A stretch of DNA of 64,000 bases. Origin: Carallia brachiata. Taxonomy: Eukaryota; Streptophyta; Magnoliopsida; Malpighiales; Rhizophoraceae. The notes beneath the pieces were generated by a model, which had not been told where the DNA came from, ran no database searches, and was given only the letters and a program-made list of their open reading frames with translations. The translations under genes and the position numbers were made by a program. Every line of letters starts with the position of its first letter. Within the stretch, counting starts at the first letter, position 1. Of the stretch, positions 48,407-58,998 are shown piece after piece. The stretch is from positions 124,001-188,000 of the forward strand of contig JADCRB010000099.1 in NCBI GenBank assembly GCA_021464245.1, written 5' to 3'.

Positions 48407-51400
48407 GGATCAGAGTTCTGTTTCACTAAAAGCGAAAGAACATAAATTGGGAAAAAAAAATGACGGTCGGTCAGCGAGAAAAGACATTATATAGGCAGTG
48501 ACGAAGATAGATTAGGCAAGCAAGGATTTAATATGCCTGGCGAATTGACAAAGAGTTAAAATATTAACACAGAGGAACCAGTCCGAATAACCCTCTTTTT
48601 TTTTTGGGGGGGGGGGGGTTTCCATTGGCAGGTGAGGATTCTTAAAGAATGAGTTAGTTCACACTAGAATCCCTATAAATGTTGACATCTATGACCAGGC
48701 CAGAAGAGAAATTTAAGCAAAATGACCAAGTCTAGATCATCAATAACAGGAAAAAAAAAAAAAAAAAAGGTTCACATTAAAATTTTGAGAGCTGAGGACC
48801 ACATTGACGACATTACTTCAATTGAGCCTTTGCGCGCACGCACACAGACATACACAGAAGCTGTCGAAATAATGTGTTCGACGCCCAAATACAAACTTAA
48901 CAAGAGATTAAATAAAGAAGCCTTTCGTGATTAAGTGAATTCAATAAACAACGTTTAGGTTTAAAACAGAAAAAAAGGTAACAAGATTGAGATCGCAGTC
49001 AAGACATAAGGGAATAAAACAGCAAAACCATATGTGGAGAACAAACCATGTATGTAAAAGAGAAAACATAACATGGGTTCACAAGAACAAGCATCCCAGA
49101 ATCAAAGTGAACTCGAACTCGATTCAGCATACGCGGACATCGGTTACAAACCTAACAAAGGAACGCATAATAAACTGTATGTACCTAAAGCAAGGGATTT
49201 AGAGCTAGAACAAAACCAAATTAATGCATTCAAATGGGGCCGGCCCCAGAGAGAGATAGAGAAGCGGAAGAAACTTACACGTCAGGAGTCAATTCCAGTA
49301 GAGAACCAGGGGAAGTTAAAGAGGGACGGTTACGGAGAGAAAAATCAAGGTAACCAAAGACGCAACTCTCAAGCTCAAGGCGTCCTCATGCACTGCTGAC
49401 TGTTAAAAAAACCCCAGAAGATGGAGTAAAGGAAGAGAGAAAAGCTGAGGAAAGTGTGCATAAATGCATAAAGAAGGGTTTAAAAAAAGGGGCATTAAGA
49501 GGCGGAGAGCTCGATTGGGGGTAATTAATTAGTAAGTGGGCAGTAATAGAGTCCAAATTCATCTCAGGACAACCAACCCATTTTACTTACTGCGTTTGGG
49601 TGGGGGTGGAGACGAGGGGATTTACGCTAATGCTTATGCTTAATTTGGTAGTTGATTTCCAGTTGGGATTTACAATATCATATTCTCTTTGTGCTGATTT
49701 TGTCATTAAACTATTCCGTTAATTACTGCTATGCTATCATCGTCTCTCCAACAACATCACCCACCAACACACAAAGCATCTTTTGAATTCTTTGTTTATT
49801 TTTGTTCTTTTATTTTTCGGGTAAAAGAAGCACTCTTTACACGAGCATACACCACGCAGAGAGAGAGAGAGGGAGAGGGAGGGTGTTTTCTGTTTCCTTC
49901 CTCTCCGAACGAAGAGAGAAGAGGAAAGAATTTTCAGCTTATGGTTCATCGTCTACGTAGTCTTCAGACTTGACCATTGCACTGTTACCCTAAGAGACCG
50001 GGGATTTTCTACGGCCATCGTCAATTGCCATTCTTCTTCAAAGGCCATTAACAACATTTTTTTAACAACATTGGAAATTCTATATTTTTTTTTATCATTA
50101 TTTTGCAAGTAAAACATAGAAAATTCTTTAGCATGACGGTAATCAACTCTCACGGATTCCCATTAAAAAGAAATTCGTATTGACAGGAGGACAGCATGTG
50201 CGGTACATATATATCTCCTAAATGTATGGCAATGAGTCAAATAAATAGATTTAACAATCTCATCACGAGTCATGACTTGTATTGATTGCCCCTTAGTTAG
50301 CACTGATCGCTTGCCGACTTACTGAGATTAGACATTGAATTGATCTAGTTGTCTCTAAGTCCTCTCTCTCTCTCACTCTCTGCCCTATGCCCGACTTTCT
50401 CCCGAAACTAGAAAGACACCTGCCTCTGGGAATATATGAGCATGAGGTACTTTTTCAAGAAAGCATGGAATGTAACGAGCAACACTTGGTCTAGGGCAGT
50501 TGGAGATTAAGCTTTCTAATTAAGGAGTGATTATTTTGTATGCATACAATCTGCATCTGCAGAGACGTAAAAACATATAATTAAATCAATTGTTTATTTA
50601 TTTATTTTTAAATTTAATATATTTTTCACAATTCAATATTTTTGATCTCATGCATTAATTTTATAATTTTATACTTACTAGATCTCTCTACGTAGCTTTT
50701 CCCTCCTAATATTTCTTATGTGCCTACTATAACGGCGGTCATCAAGATTATTGCATTTTTTAGTTAACAATTAGGGGTTTGATTAGTTTAATGCGGCCAA
50801 TGACAAACACGTTGCCACGCTTTACCCCAGAAAGTAGAAGTCCATTGGATAAGATTTCAATTTTTTAATCATTGTTTAATGCAAAGTTTACGTGTTTGGC
50901 TCTCCACTGTTTAGTGCGCTGGATTGGATTCACCTTTCTTCTTTGCTTGTTTTTATAGTCTAAATTTCGCTATCGTGCCCGCGTTGGTTTAGCATTTTGT
51001 GTTGGAAAAGGTGTCCCGGTCTAAAGAGGTAAACACTACTGTTATATGGGACTGAAAGTAAAATAGTGCGGCTGGCTAAGAGGACAAAACTCAATCGGCT
51101 TTTAGCCCACAAATTGGTACCGAAAGGGCTGGGCATGGCAATTAGTAACGCCTAAATAAATGAAAGATTTGTATGGAAAACCCCACCACGAATCCTTTTT
51201 TTGAAAGAAAATTTATCACAGCCTTTAGCGGCACGGCAGCACATTGTTAATGGAAGTGAAGGATGCTATAAACAAAGTATTAAAAAAAATACTAGTTCAC
51301 CTAAACAGGCCACCTTTTGGGATTATCATGAATCATGATGTGAACCAAAAAAAAAGAGGGGGGTATAACAAAGACAAGTTCCTTGCTTTTGCAGAAGTTC

Positions 51401-53621
51401 TTTCTTTTAAACATATGAGTGAATAAGTGACTACTTTGCATCTTTATGTATGAAAATTAATGGACCTCACATAGACACGCCAACAAAGTGCACAGTTGAT
51501 GTTATCTCTGAGATAGGAAGACATATATTTAGTTTCGGGCTTTACACATGCTTTTCCCATTCCCACAACCCCAGTGTAGACATAAATTATAGTTGCTCTT
51601 TGAATTAACCAGCGCAGATGCACACAAAGTTTCCTCATATCAGCCACTTGGCTTATTTATTTATTTATTTTTAAACCACTAGGCTTTCGACAAGAGAGAA
51701 TAGAATCATCAACATCATCTGAAAAGATTGTAGATGTTATTAAGAAGATGTCTTTTTAGATTTAATATATTCAATATCCATGTATATTGTAGGTTTGTAA
51801 CCACTATATAATAATTTGAAATAATTAACAATCTGATTTTTTTTTTCAAACTCATAAATGTGATGTGAGCGTCTCGGGCGAACACCATTTTTTTTAATTC
51901 AAAATATTCTGAAAGGGCATTCGTTAACTCGAGATTTGACTTAAAAATGCCGAAGTTTTTTCTTTTTGAGCACTCGTGAAGGCAATCCTCAGTTGTTCTC
52001 ATCGAAATAGTGTTGAATGACGAAAGTTGGGCCAGAGGAACAACGCTACGGAGGAGGATTCGTTACCTTGGTCGTTCCGTCATCTATTTTGTGTGAATAT
52101 ACAGGTTCGAAGAAAGCAAAATTATTTTTGACAATAACATTCTGCCTCGCAGGTTAACATATTTGAAAACTTGATCTTATCCGACGTTTATCTAGAACTA
52201 AATGCCTGCCATATGTACAGAAGTGTGATATGGATATGCATGGGTGGAAAAATTTAACTCTGCTTTGTAAAGGATGGAAAAGTCTTGGCTCTCAACAAAT
52301 AAAATTGAGGAAATGGATATACTTAGCAAGCAAGATGGTTTTATGGTGGTTTTGATTAGTATTTATCCGTCCATAATTTTATGGGTAAAGATGCATATAC
52401 AGCGATAGTGACCCAACCAATGAGATGGTGATGGCGGTGCATGCTAATGTAATACTAACACACGCTTGCCATATTAATTAGTTGTTGTGGTTTTTCACAC
52501 AGAACATATATATATATATATATATCCACAAATCCTTTCCAAATGTCAACAATCACACATTGTCGTAGTCTAGATATTACGCTGACAGTCACTCTCGATT
52601 CTCGAGCGTCCGAAAGAGGATTAGACCTTATACGTAGCAAGGTGGTTAAGCTTATAAAAAGATTATTCTAATAATAAACATACTGCTTCGTTCGTTTACT
52701 TGTTGTTGATCATGTGTAGTACGTAAGGAGGGATTCGACGTTATAATTTCCCCCCGTGATGTTGACACATCCGGTAGGTTAGATGGTTTTGCAGAGGATA
52801 TGACTGAACCGAATTCTCCGAGTTCTTCCTTCCGTGTCAGTCAAGGACCTCCTCCTAGTATATCCGTTAATGGAAAAGAATGGTGGTCAAATGGTAAATA
52901 ATATTCAAACGATATTTAGTTTATACAGTAAAATTTATGTTTTGTGTAATTATAATAATAAAAAAATATAAAAAAATATTATTATTTTTTATAATTCATA
53001 CTTTTTAACTGTAGTAATATAAAATATAGATCTTATTACACAAAATAAAAATATATAACTACTATTTGAGCATCTAAATTTGACCATGCAATAGGTCTCG
53101 TCCGTTAATGCTCGAGTTCGGCGAAATGCCGCGAAATTTGGGTGCATGTGAATGCGATGGCCTCCTTTTGGTTTTGACTTCGGGCGTGGCGGGCTATAGT
53201 TGGCGTCGGCCATTTGATTGCTTCTAATACTAGGTCCACGGCCTACACGTGTTCGGGAATAGAAGACTAAAAAAGAAAATTCTTGAAAAAGGCCTCGTGG
53301 CAAAGTCTTGAAGAATGGGCCGAATCACAAAGGGTCAAAACCAAAGCCCAAACTAGATAGATAATCGCACCAAGTCAACCCACAATCCACAACCCAACCC
53401 AGAAGAAAATAACGAAACATTCCCTCCACCAATCCTATGGGCCATTGGCTTGGGCCTTCCCTTTTCTTTGAGCCCCAAAAAAATTAAATAAAATAGTAAA
53501 ATAAAATAAAAGCAAAACAAAACTGGCAGTGGACACCGGCAGGCATCCATCCATCCATCCATCCCTCCATCCGTCCCTATTCCGGCATTCCCCAACCAAT
53601 CCGTCCACTGCATTTCCATCA
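48407..53621. other. gene-poor 5-kb spacer
   Basis: Bases 48407 to about 49500 are the F-box promoter and leader side, with a T-run/G-run junction at 48596-48619 and an A-run at 48751. From 49500 to 53621 the sequence is AT-rich with scattered microsatellites (AG at 49859-49880, CT at 50363-50380, TA at 52506-52526, CATC at 53544-53571) and one MITE-like inverted repeat. Small frames here match no family I know. The last 100 bases are the leader of the bS21c gene. Confidence 0.45.
52885..53085. mobile_element. small AT-rich inverted-repeat element (MITE-like)
   Basis: The segment starts GGTCAAAT and ends ATTTGACC. The two halves are imperfect inverted repeats: a TTTGTGTAAT block on the left mirrors ATTACACAAA on the right, around an AT-rich centre. 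About 200 bp, no coding capacity. A clean target-site duplication was not identified, so the superfamily is open. Confidence 0.5.
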
Positions 53622-55091
53622 ATGGCTACCTCACCGCTGTCTGTCTCCAATTTCCTGTCCTTCCTGATACCCACACGAAACCCACCTCCCAAAACCACAG
53701 CTCCTTCCCAACTGCCTCTTTCTTCTGCAAAAATGCGTTCTAAAGATGCAAAGTTGGTTCCTTTGGCGGCCAAAGAGCAAGAGGGTGGTCTGTCCAAGGA
53801 ATTGTCCTCTGTTGTATGCCCTTCACTTGCGTATGCAAATACACTCTTCTTTAGATCGGCGTACAATGTACAGGTGATTGTGGACGACAACGAGCCCGAA
53901 GAGAGGCTACTGAATAGGTTCAGAAGAGAGGTGATGAAGGCTGGTGTTATTCAGGAGTGCAAGCGAAGAAGGTTCTTTGAAAACAGGCAGGACGAGAAGA
54001 AGCGCAAGTCCCGCGAGGCTGCTAAGCGTAATCGTAAAAGGTTTTGCCTTTCTTCCTCCCTCCTCTTTTTCTGTTTACAGATTCCCTTTTCCATTGCTCT
54101 CTTCTGCTTGCTTGTTTGCCTGCTGGGATGGAGGGGAATAATTCGCAGGAAACCCAAAGCTTTTAATTTTATCGGAGAAAAGAAATCGTTTAATTTATCA
54201 AATAATTTTAGTTTATATTATTATTGTTGTTGCTATTATTTAGGGATTGTTATATTCTACCTGTTTAACGGACAAAAAATTTCGAGATCGAGTTTTGGAT
54301 GAAGGGTTTTTGAGCCCCTAAAGTGAACCAGCTGTGCTTTTTTTTTTTGGGTTGGGTCTCTCACTGTCTCAGCATCGGGTTTGCCTATTTTGCTTGTACA
54401 AACTAAACTAAAAACTAGGCTAAAAGGAGAGAGGTGTTAATGTAATAATTTGTGGCTATGACCAAAGAAACAAATTAATGATTTCTGGCGTATTGAAGTT
54501 ATGTGAATGGACAATGTTTCAAGCTAACTCAGCTTCATCAGGCTGGCGGCTATTGCCTGGTGGGGCTTCCTTGCTATTCTTGATCATCTGAGGGATTGGA
54601 AAAGCAAGATTTTTAAAACTTGGCTTGGTTTGTGAGGATTATCGTGAAGGCAGGCTTTCTGTGTTGGGGCTTAGAAGTGAAGGGCTACAAATGGAGCCGA
54701 TGTTGATTGCGGTTATCCTTGTTTGTTTCCAACCAACACAGTGTCCAAGCTCCGGAAAAATGTGATTTTTCAATGTTGCGGTTTGCTTGTTTGTGCCTAA
54801 CGTCATTAACAGTTTGTACCCCCCATCCTTCGCAACATTTATAACAAAATCCTCTAACTCTTGTCAGATGCTGAGCCTTTGTTATTATTTTCTCCTCGAT
54901 GCATTCTAACGTCTTGTGGGTAGCGATTTTTGGGTGGCACTCTCGTTAGAATATATATTTACCTCTGCACTTTCTTTGTAATCAGGCGGCCCTACCTGTC
55001 TAGAGTTTCATCTCCAAGAAGGCTGGAAGATCCTGTGTCAAAGAGTGTTGATGAAGAAGATAACTGGGATTTGCCTGAAGGGGACATTTGA
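53622..55091 (+). CDS. GHS1: chloroplast ribosomal protein bS21c (GHS1-like), 2 exons
   Basis: Exons 53622-54040 and 54986-55091; 525 nt, 174 aa, GT-AG intron of 945 bp. The first 60-80 residues are Ser/Thr/Pro-rich with few acids, typical of a chloroplast transit peptide. The mature part has the S21 signature: VQVIVDDNEPEERLLNRFRR, then the basic helix EVMKAGVIQECKRRRFFENR and KSREAAKRNRKRR. A short acidic tail (EEDNWDLPEGDI) ends the protein. bS21 belongs to the small ribosomal subunit near the mRNA exit platform; the Arabidopsis homologue GHS1 (At3g27160, from memory) is needed for normal chloroplast development and sugar response. Frame is intact. Its position beside the F-box and CLC genes repeats the Arabidopsis order. 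Confidence 0.94.
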
Positions 55092-55703
55092 CCACATGCG
55101 ACCATAGGCCTTTTGCTGTAGTTTTTTCAGTTTTGAAAGTGAGTCTGTCTTCTGTATTAAAAATTGCTGTATCACATCAGGTTCGTTAATTGACCCTCTG
55201 CATCTATTCTATCTCAAGCAACTACATCCTTCATTCTCGAATAATCTATTGGAGGCTTTTTATCATGTTCTCGAGTTATCTTTCAGATAGTTCCTTACTT
55301 CTGGAATTAGCGAAGAAATAGTCTTCTGCCAATGCGATGGCATAGGGTGAGGAGAAATTTGCTTCGAATGAGACAAAATTCTTTGTCCTTATAGAAACTG
55401 GCAGCTCCTACGCTAAGTGGCTTAATATTTTGCTCAGATAACCCCGTGATTAGTAAGCTCTGTAAATATTTTTAGAACAGTCGAGCAAATAGGAGATTGT
55501 TCATCAATTTTATGAGAAGGTGATTGGGAAGTGTCAAAGAGCAAGATGGCACTCGTATACTTGTTGTTGGCATTAAATGACAAGGGGTCCTATTGTGACC
55601 CATAAGGACCAAAAGAGGGCTCTTAACTTGTCACACACATCATTGGAGCTCTCTCCGAAGGAAATAGCGTTCGCTCATTACTATTACTAATGTTCCATGA
55701 AAG
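55092..55703. other. bS21c 3' flank
   Basis: This short convergent spacer lies between the bS21c stop and the glycosyltransferase remnant. The first 100 bases are likely 3' UTR. No further gene or repeat is seen. Confidence 0.4.
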
Positions 55704-56834
55704 AGCTTTTTTGACCTCCTTGAGTCATCTAAAACAAGCTTTAGGTCATGGACTTTCTTCTAAATCGTCGCAGCAATTGGCGTGCATGGTATATATCTTC
55801 CCAATATCACTGTTTGGCCCACAAAACTCACCGTAATGTGTTGGCTCTATGAACCTAACGTGCAAACCTACTGTTTCAACCAAATCAAGCTGCTCAATGA
55901 AATCGCAAAAAGTTCCGTCCAGCAAGTTGGGATGAAGGATCTTAGCGACATCCCATATTTTGAGGACCTCGATGGACATATCGGTGGATAGCATGTGAAA
56001 GAAACCCGCACTAGCCTTTTTGTGGTTGCTGCTTCCCTTGCGAGTGATGACAACCAATTGATATTTCAGACTTGGGTTCGAAGAGTTCAAATGGGTTTCT
56101 CAGCCACATCACGTCTGCATCCTGCAACAATTAACTGGTAGAACTAAACACGTACGAACCTTCTGCACGTACAAGCACAACAAGAAACCAAAAAAAAAAA
56201 AAAAAATCTTTTACTTTCGGGCAAGCATGCTGAGGAGGGGGGCAAAAGAATCTAACCGTATAAACAACATTGAAGCCAAATTTCAGCACTAGGGTCAGAA
56301 GGTCGTTCCTTTGTTTATTAAGTCGAGCATGTCTACCTCCGGTAGTTCTAAGGTAGAAGCAATGAGGATGAATTGACTTGCAGTATCGAAAAGATTGGCC
56401 ATCTAAACCAACAACAACCAAGTGATTCAAGAGGCGTTCTGTGCCCTTTCCAGTATGGAAACTCTTCAGGAAGAGATCGAGAACAGACCCGGGACTTGCC
56501 CATGATTTGTCAACCATGGTTAATATCACTGTCCTAGTTTCCATCGCCGCCCTTCTTAGTACTCGCACTAACTTTCTGCCCTCCGAGTCCTACAAATCCA
56601 GAGCAGGTATGAAGAATGTATGAGTATGAGCACGCATACTCTTGTCAAGAGCAAACAATCAACGAGAGAAAACAACATGCGATCTTACAGATTGATTGGT
56701 GGCGAAGACGGTCGTTTTAGAATTATAAATCCCAATAGCCGGACCAGCGGAGGAGTCACGTAAACCAGGCACAGAGAGAGCGTTGTGAGAAAAACGACAG
56801 AGACTAATATTAGCATGGTTCTCAACTTTTCCAT
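55704..56834 (-). pseudogene. degenerate nucleotide-diphospho-sugar transferase (DUF271, At1g28695-like)
   Basis: Three exons are recognisable (minus): about 56834-56689, 56589-56257 and 56121-55704. The first frame from the ATG at 56834 encodes a type II membrane anchor (MLILVSVVFLTTLSLCLVYV), but the frame that joins exon 2 in phase is a different one (TTVFATNQS|DSEGRKL). Exon 2 has VILTMVDKSWASPGSVLDLF and LLNHLVVVGLDGQ; across the intron comes the catalytic DxD-type motif VVYT|DADVMWLRNPFE. Exon 3 then shifts frame before ASAGFFHM and again after MHANCCDDLE to continue as KVHDLKLVLDD. The family consists of Golgi glycosyltransferase-like proteins of the GT77 type. At least three frame breaks and a shortened loop after HPHCFYL suggest a pseudogene. 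Because neighbouring genes also have small deletions, part of this could be sequence error. Confidence 0.6.
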
Positions 56835-57915
56835 CCTTCCTTCCACTGCCAATAGTGAGTCGAATAACCCCCACCCGAGAGGCCACAGCCCTTAGGAAAT
56901 GCTAATAAAATTCATTTATTTATGACCAAAAAAAAAAAAAAAAAGTCCTCCAACCCCAAATACGCTGTGTGAAGTGGCGGCACAAAACTAATGGACTTGG
57001 TCTGTACCCGGAGAAGGAATGAATTTACCCAACATCATCAGATCAACTCTATTAATTTTCAGGACGAAAAATAACGGTGGACTGGACGGGGCACTGCAAC
57101 CGACTGCCTGCCGTCGGGTAGAGTGCCCCGTCCAATAAAAATATAATATTTTAGCATCCTTTACCCCTTTTTCATAGGTAAAGGCAATAAAATCTAGAGC
57201 AAGCACACATATTTTGTCGATTTTTATTCTTAAATTTTTTTTGTGTGAAACGGTAATTATTATTTTTAAAATTATAATTGATATTTTTAAAATATAAAAA
57301 TAATAAGTGTTTTAAAAATATTAATTTTTATTTTAAAAATAACAATTTTTGTTTCACTTAAGATAAATTTTAAAACAAAAATTTTCACGATACTAATTTT
57401 TTTTCTAAAATAAAATAATCCCACCGTCGGGAGCCGGTCCACAAAGCCGTTCCATGCTGCGGGCTCCGTTTCAGGATTTAATATTATTCCGTTTTTGTTG
57501 TTTAGAGGTTTTGGAAAAGGGAAGTTTTTCAGTGCAGAATCTCTCTGTTTAATGGTATATTAATCACGGGATTTACATACCATTTTTAATTACTTGATTA
57601 AATGATTTTGTCTGCGAATAGAAAATTAATTACCAATTGATATCTTCAATTAAATATGAACACATGAATAAGTAATGCTTAATTTGTCCACTCGTAAAAT
57701 GTAAACACAAAACGGGCAATAAACAACTGGCGTGGGGAATTTGGTGTTTTTTTTTTTTTTTTGTGTAATTAGAAGGAGGGTCAACACCCAAATTGGAGAA
57801 TTACAAATTTAGAAAAATAGACTCCTACTATATCATCCATCAAGACGCAGACCCTGCGGTGGCTGAGAAAAGTAAGTAAATCCTCGAACTTGAGGGAAAG
57901 CAAAGGAAGTCAAGG
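56835..57915. other. AT-rich spacer and host repeat left of the LTR
   Basis: An A-run after ATGACC (56928-56945) and a T-run (57748-57765) followed by moderately GC sequence look like retroposon tails in both orientations. Bases 57230-57400 form a symmetrical AT-rich stretch (TTTTTAAAAT arms). No gene is seen. Confidence 0.4.
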
Positions 57916-58185
57916 TGTGAAGCTGTAAATTTCGAGCCTGTAACAGTTAGACTCGAAAATATAGAAACAAATTACAATAAAAAAAATTGTAAATTAAAAA
58001 GAAGTTTATGTGGGGTCGATCTCTGGGTAGATCCTCCGATTAATGCTCCTGTGTAATTTAGTCAAGGGCCGTGAAGGCTTAATCTTGACCGAGAGATGGT
58101 GAATTTCCACAGCGTGAACTTGAACTATAGGAAATGGATCCCACTGAGGGCCGAGACTTGATCTCAAGTGGATTAGTTGAACTCC

Positions 58186-58467
58186 GGTGAGGGCCGTAGG
58201 AGGCTTGATCCCACTCGGACTGTATGGACTTCGGTGAGGGCCGTAGGAGGCTTGATCCCACTCGGACTGGATGGACGCCGGTGAGGGCCGTAGGAGGCTT
58301 GATCCCACTCGGATTGGATGGACTTCGGTGAGGGCCGTAGGAGGCTTGATCCCACTCGAACTGGATGGACTTCGGTGAGGGCCGTAGGAGGTTTGATCCC
58401 ACTCGAATTGATTGGACTCCGGTGAGGGCCGTAGGAGGCTTGATCCCACTCGGATATTTAATATCTT
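58186..58467. repeat. 47-bp minisatellite, six copies, inside the solo LTR
   Basis: GGTGAGGGCC begins at 58186, 58233, 58280, 58327, 58374 and 58421, an exact 47-bp period. Units differ by only a few bases; a diverged partial copy precedes the array near 58145. Since 47 is not a multiple of three and the unit lacks stops on the minus strand, all three minus frames stay open, which creates spurious open frames. Confidence 0.95.
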
Positions 58468-58613
58468 GGGTTTTTGATCTAGCGGATCCAACTTAGTGGC
58501 AGCTAGAGAGCATACACCCAAAATATTTAGAGAGAGAAAGGAAGAGATGCAAAGCTTTAGAAGATGAATGATTTGCTTTGCTTGGGATGGATTGAAAGGC
58601 TTTGAGGGGATCC

Positions 58614-58623
58614 CTATTTATAG
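58614..58623 (-). promoter_or_regulatory. LTR TATA box
   Basis: CTATAAATAG on the minus strand lies about 370 bp from the LTR 5' end and faces the minisatellite. It is the only strong TATA motif in the element and would start transcripts near 58590. Confidence 0.6.
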
Positions 58624-58998
58624 GGTTTTGGGGGAGGATGGATGCCAAAATTGTATGACTTGGATCATACATGGCAAGGGCCCTCTTTGGTGGTTGAATT
58701 TTGACATTTTGCAATCAAATGGAAATTAAAATTTCCATATGATTCATCATGAGTAGGATCCTACAAGGCAAGGACCCTCTTTGGTGGTTGAATTTTGACA
58801 TTTTGCAATCAAATGGAAATTAAAATTTCCATATGATTCATCATGATCCTACAAGGTAATGACCCTCTTTGGTGGTTGAATTTTGACATTTTGCATAGTC
58901 ATCAACCAAATGGAAATCATCATTTTCATATGCATGCACTTGTTGCTTTCATGTAGGGCATGCATTGATTTTTTTTTTTTTTTGGTGTTTACACAAGG

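Larger units (their letters stand above)
57916..58993 (-). mobile_element. solo LTR of an LTR retrotransposon, minus orientation
   Basis: The 1,078-bp segment begins TGTGAAGC and ends GTTTACA on the plus strand, the canonical TG...CA ends, and is flanked by the identical 5-bp duplication CAAGG (57911-57915 and 58994-58998). A TATA box on the minus strand (CTATAAATAG, 58623-58614) sets the orientation. The U3-like right part holds 2.5 copies of an approximately 90-bp unit (58681, 58775, 58863), and the R/U5-like left part holds a 47-bp minisatellite. There is no internal domain or second LTR, so it arose by LTR-LTR recombination. Neither gag nor pol remains. Confidence 0.85.

Noticed and set aside
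53435..53890. Minus-strand frame opposite bS21c exon 1
   Set aside because: Shadow of the bS21c exon; the CATC repeat gives a DGWMDGW-type artefact.
58186..58467. CRISPR-like regular spacing
   Set aside because: Units are contiguous 47-bp tandem copies without unique spacers, in a plant LTR.
58006..58521. Three overlapping minus-strand frames with repeated LLRPSP / SYGPHRSP / PPTALT peptides
   Set aside because: All come from the same 47-bp minisatellite read in three phases inside an LTR; no start context or family.
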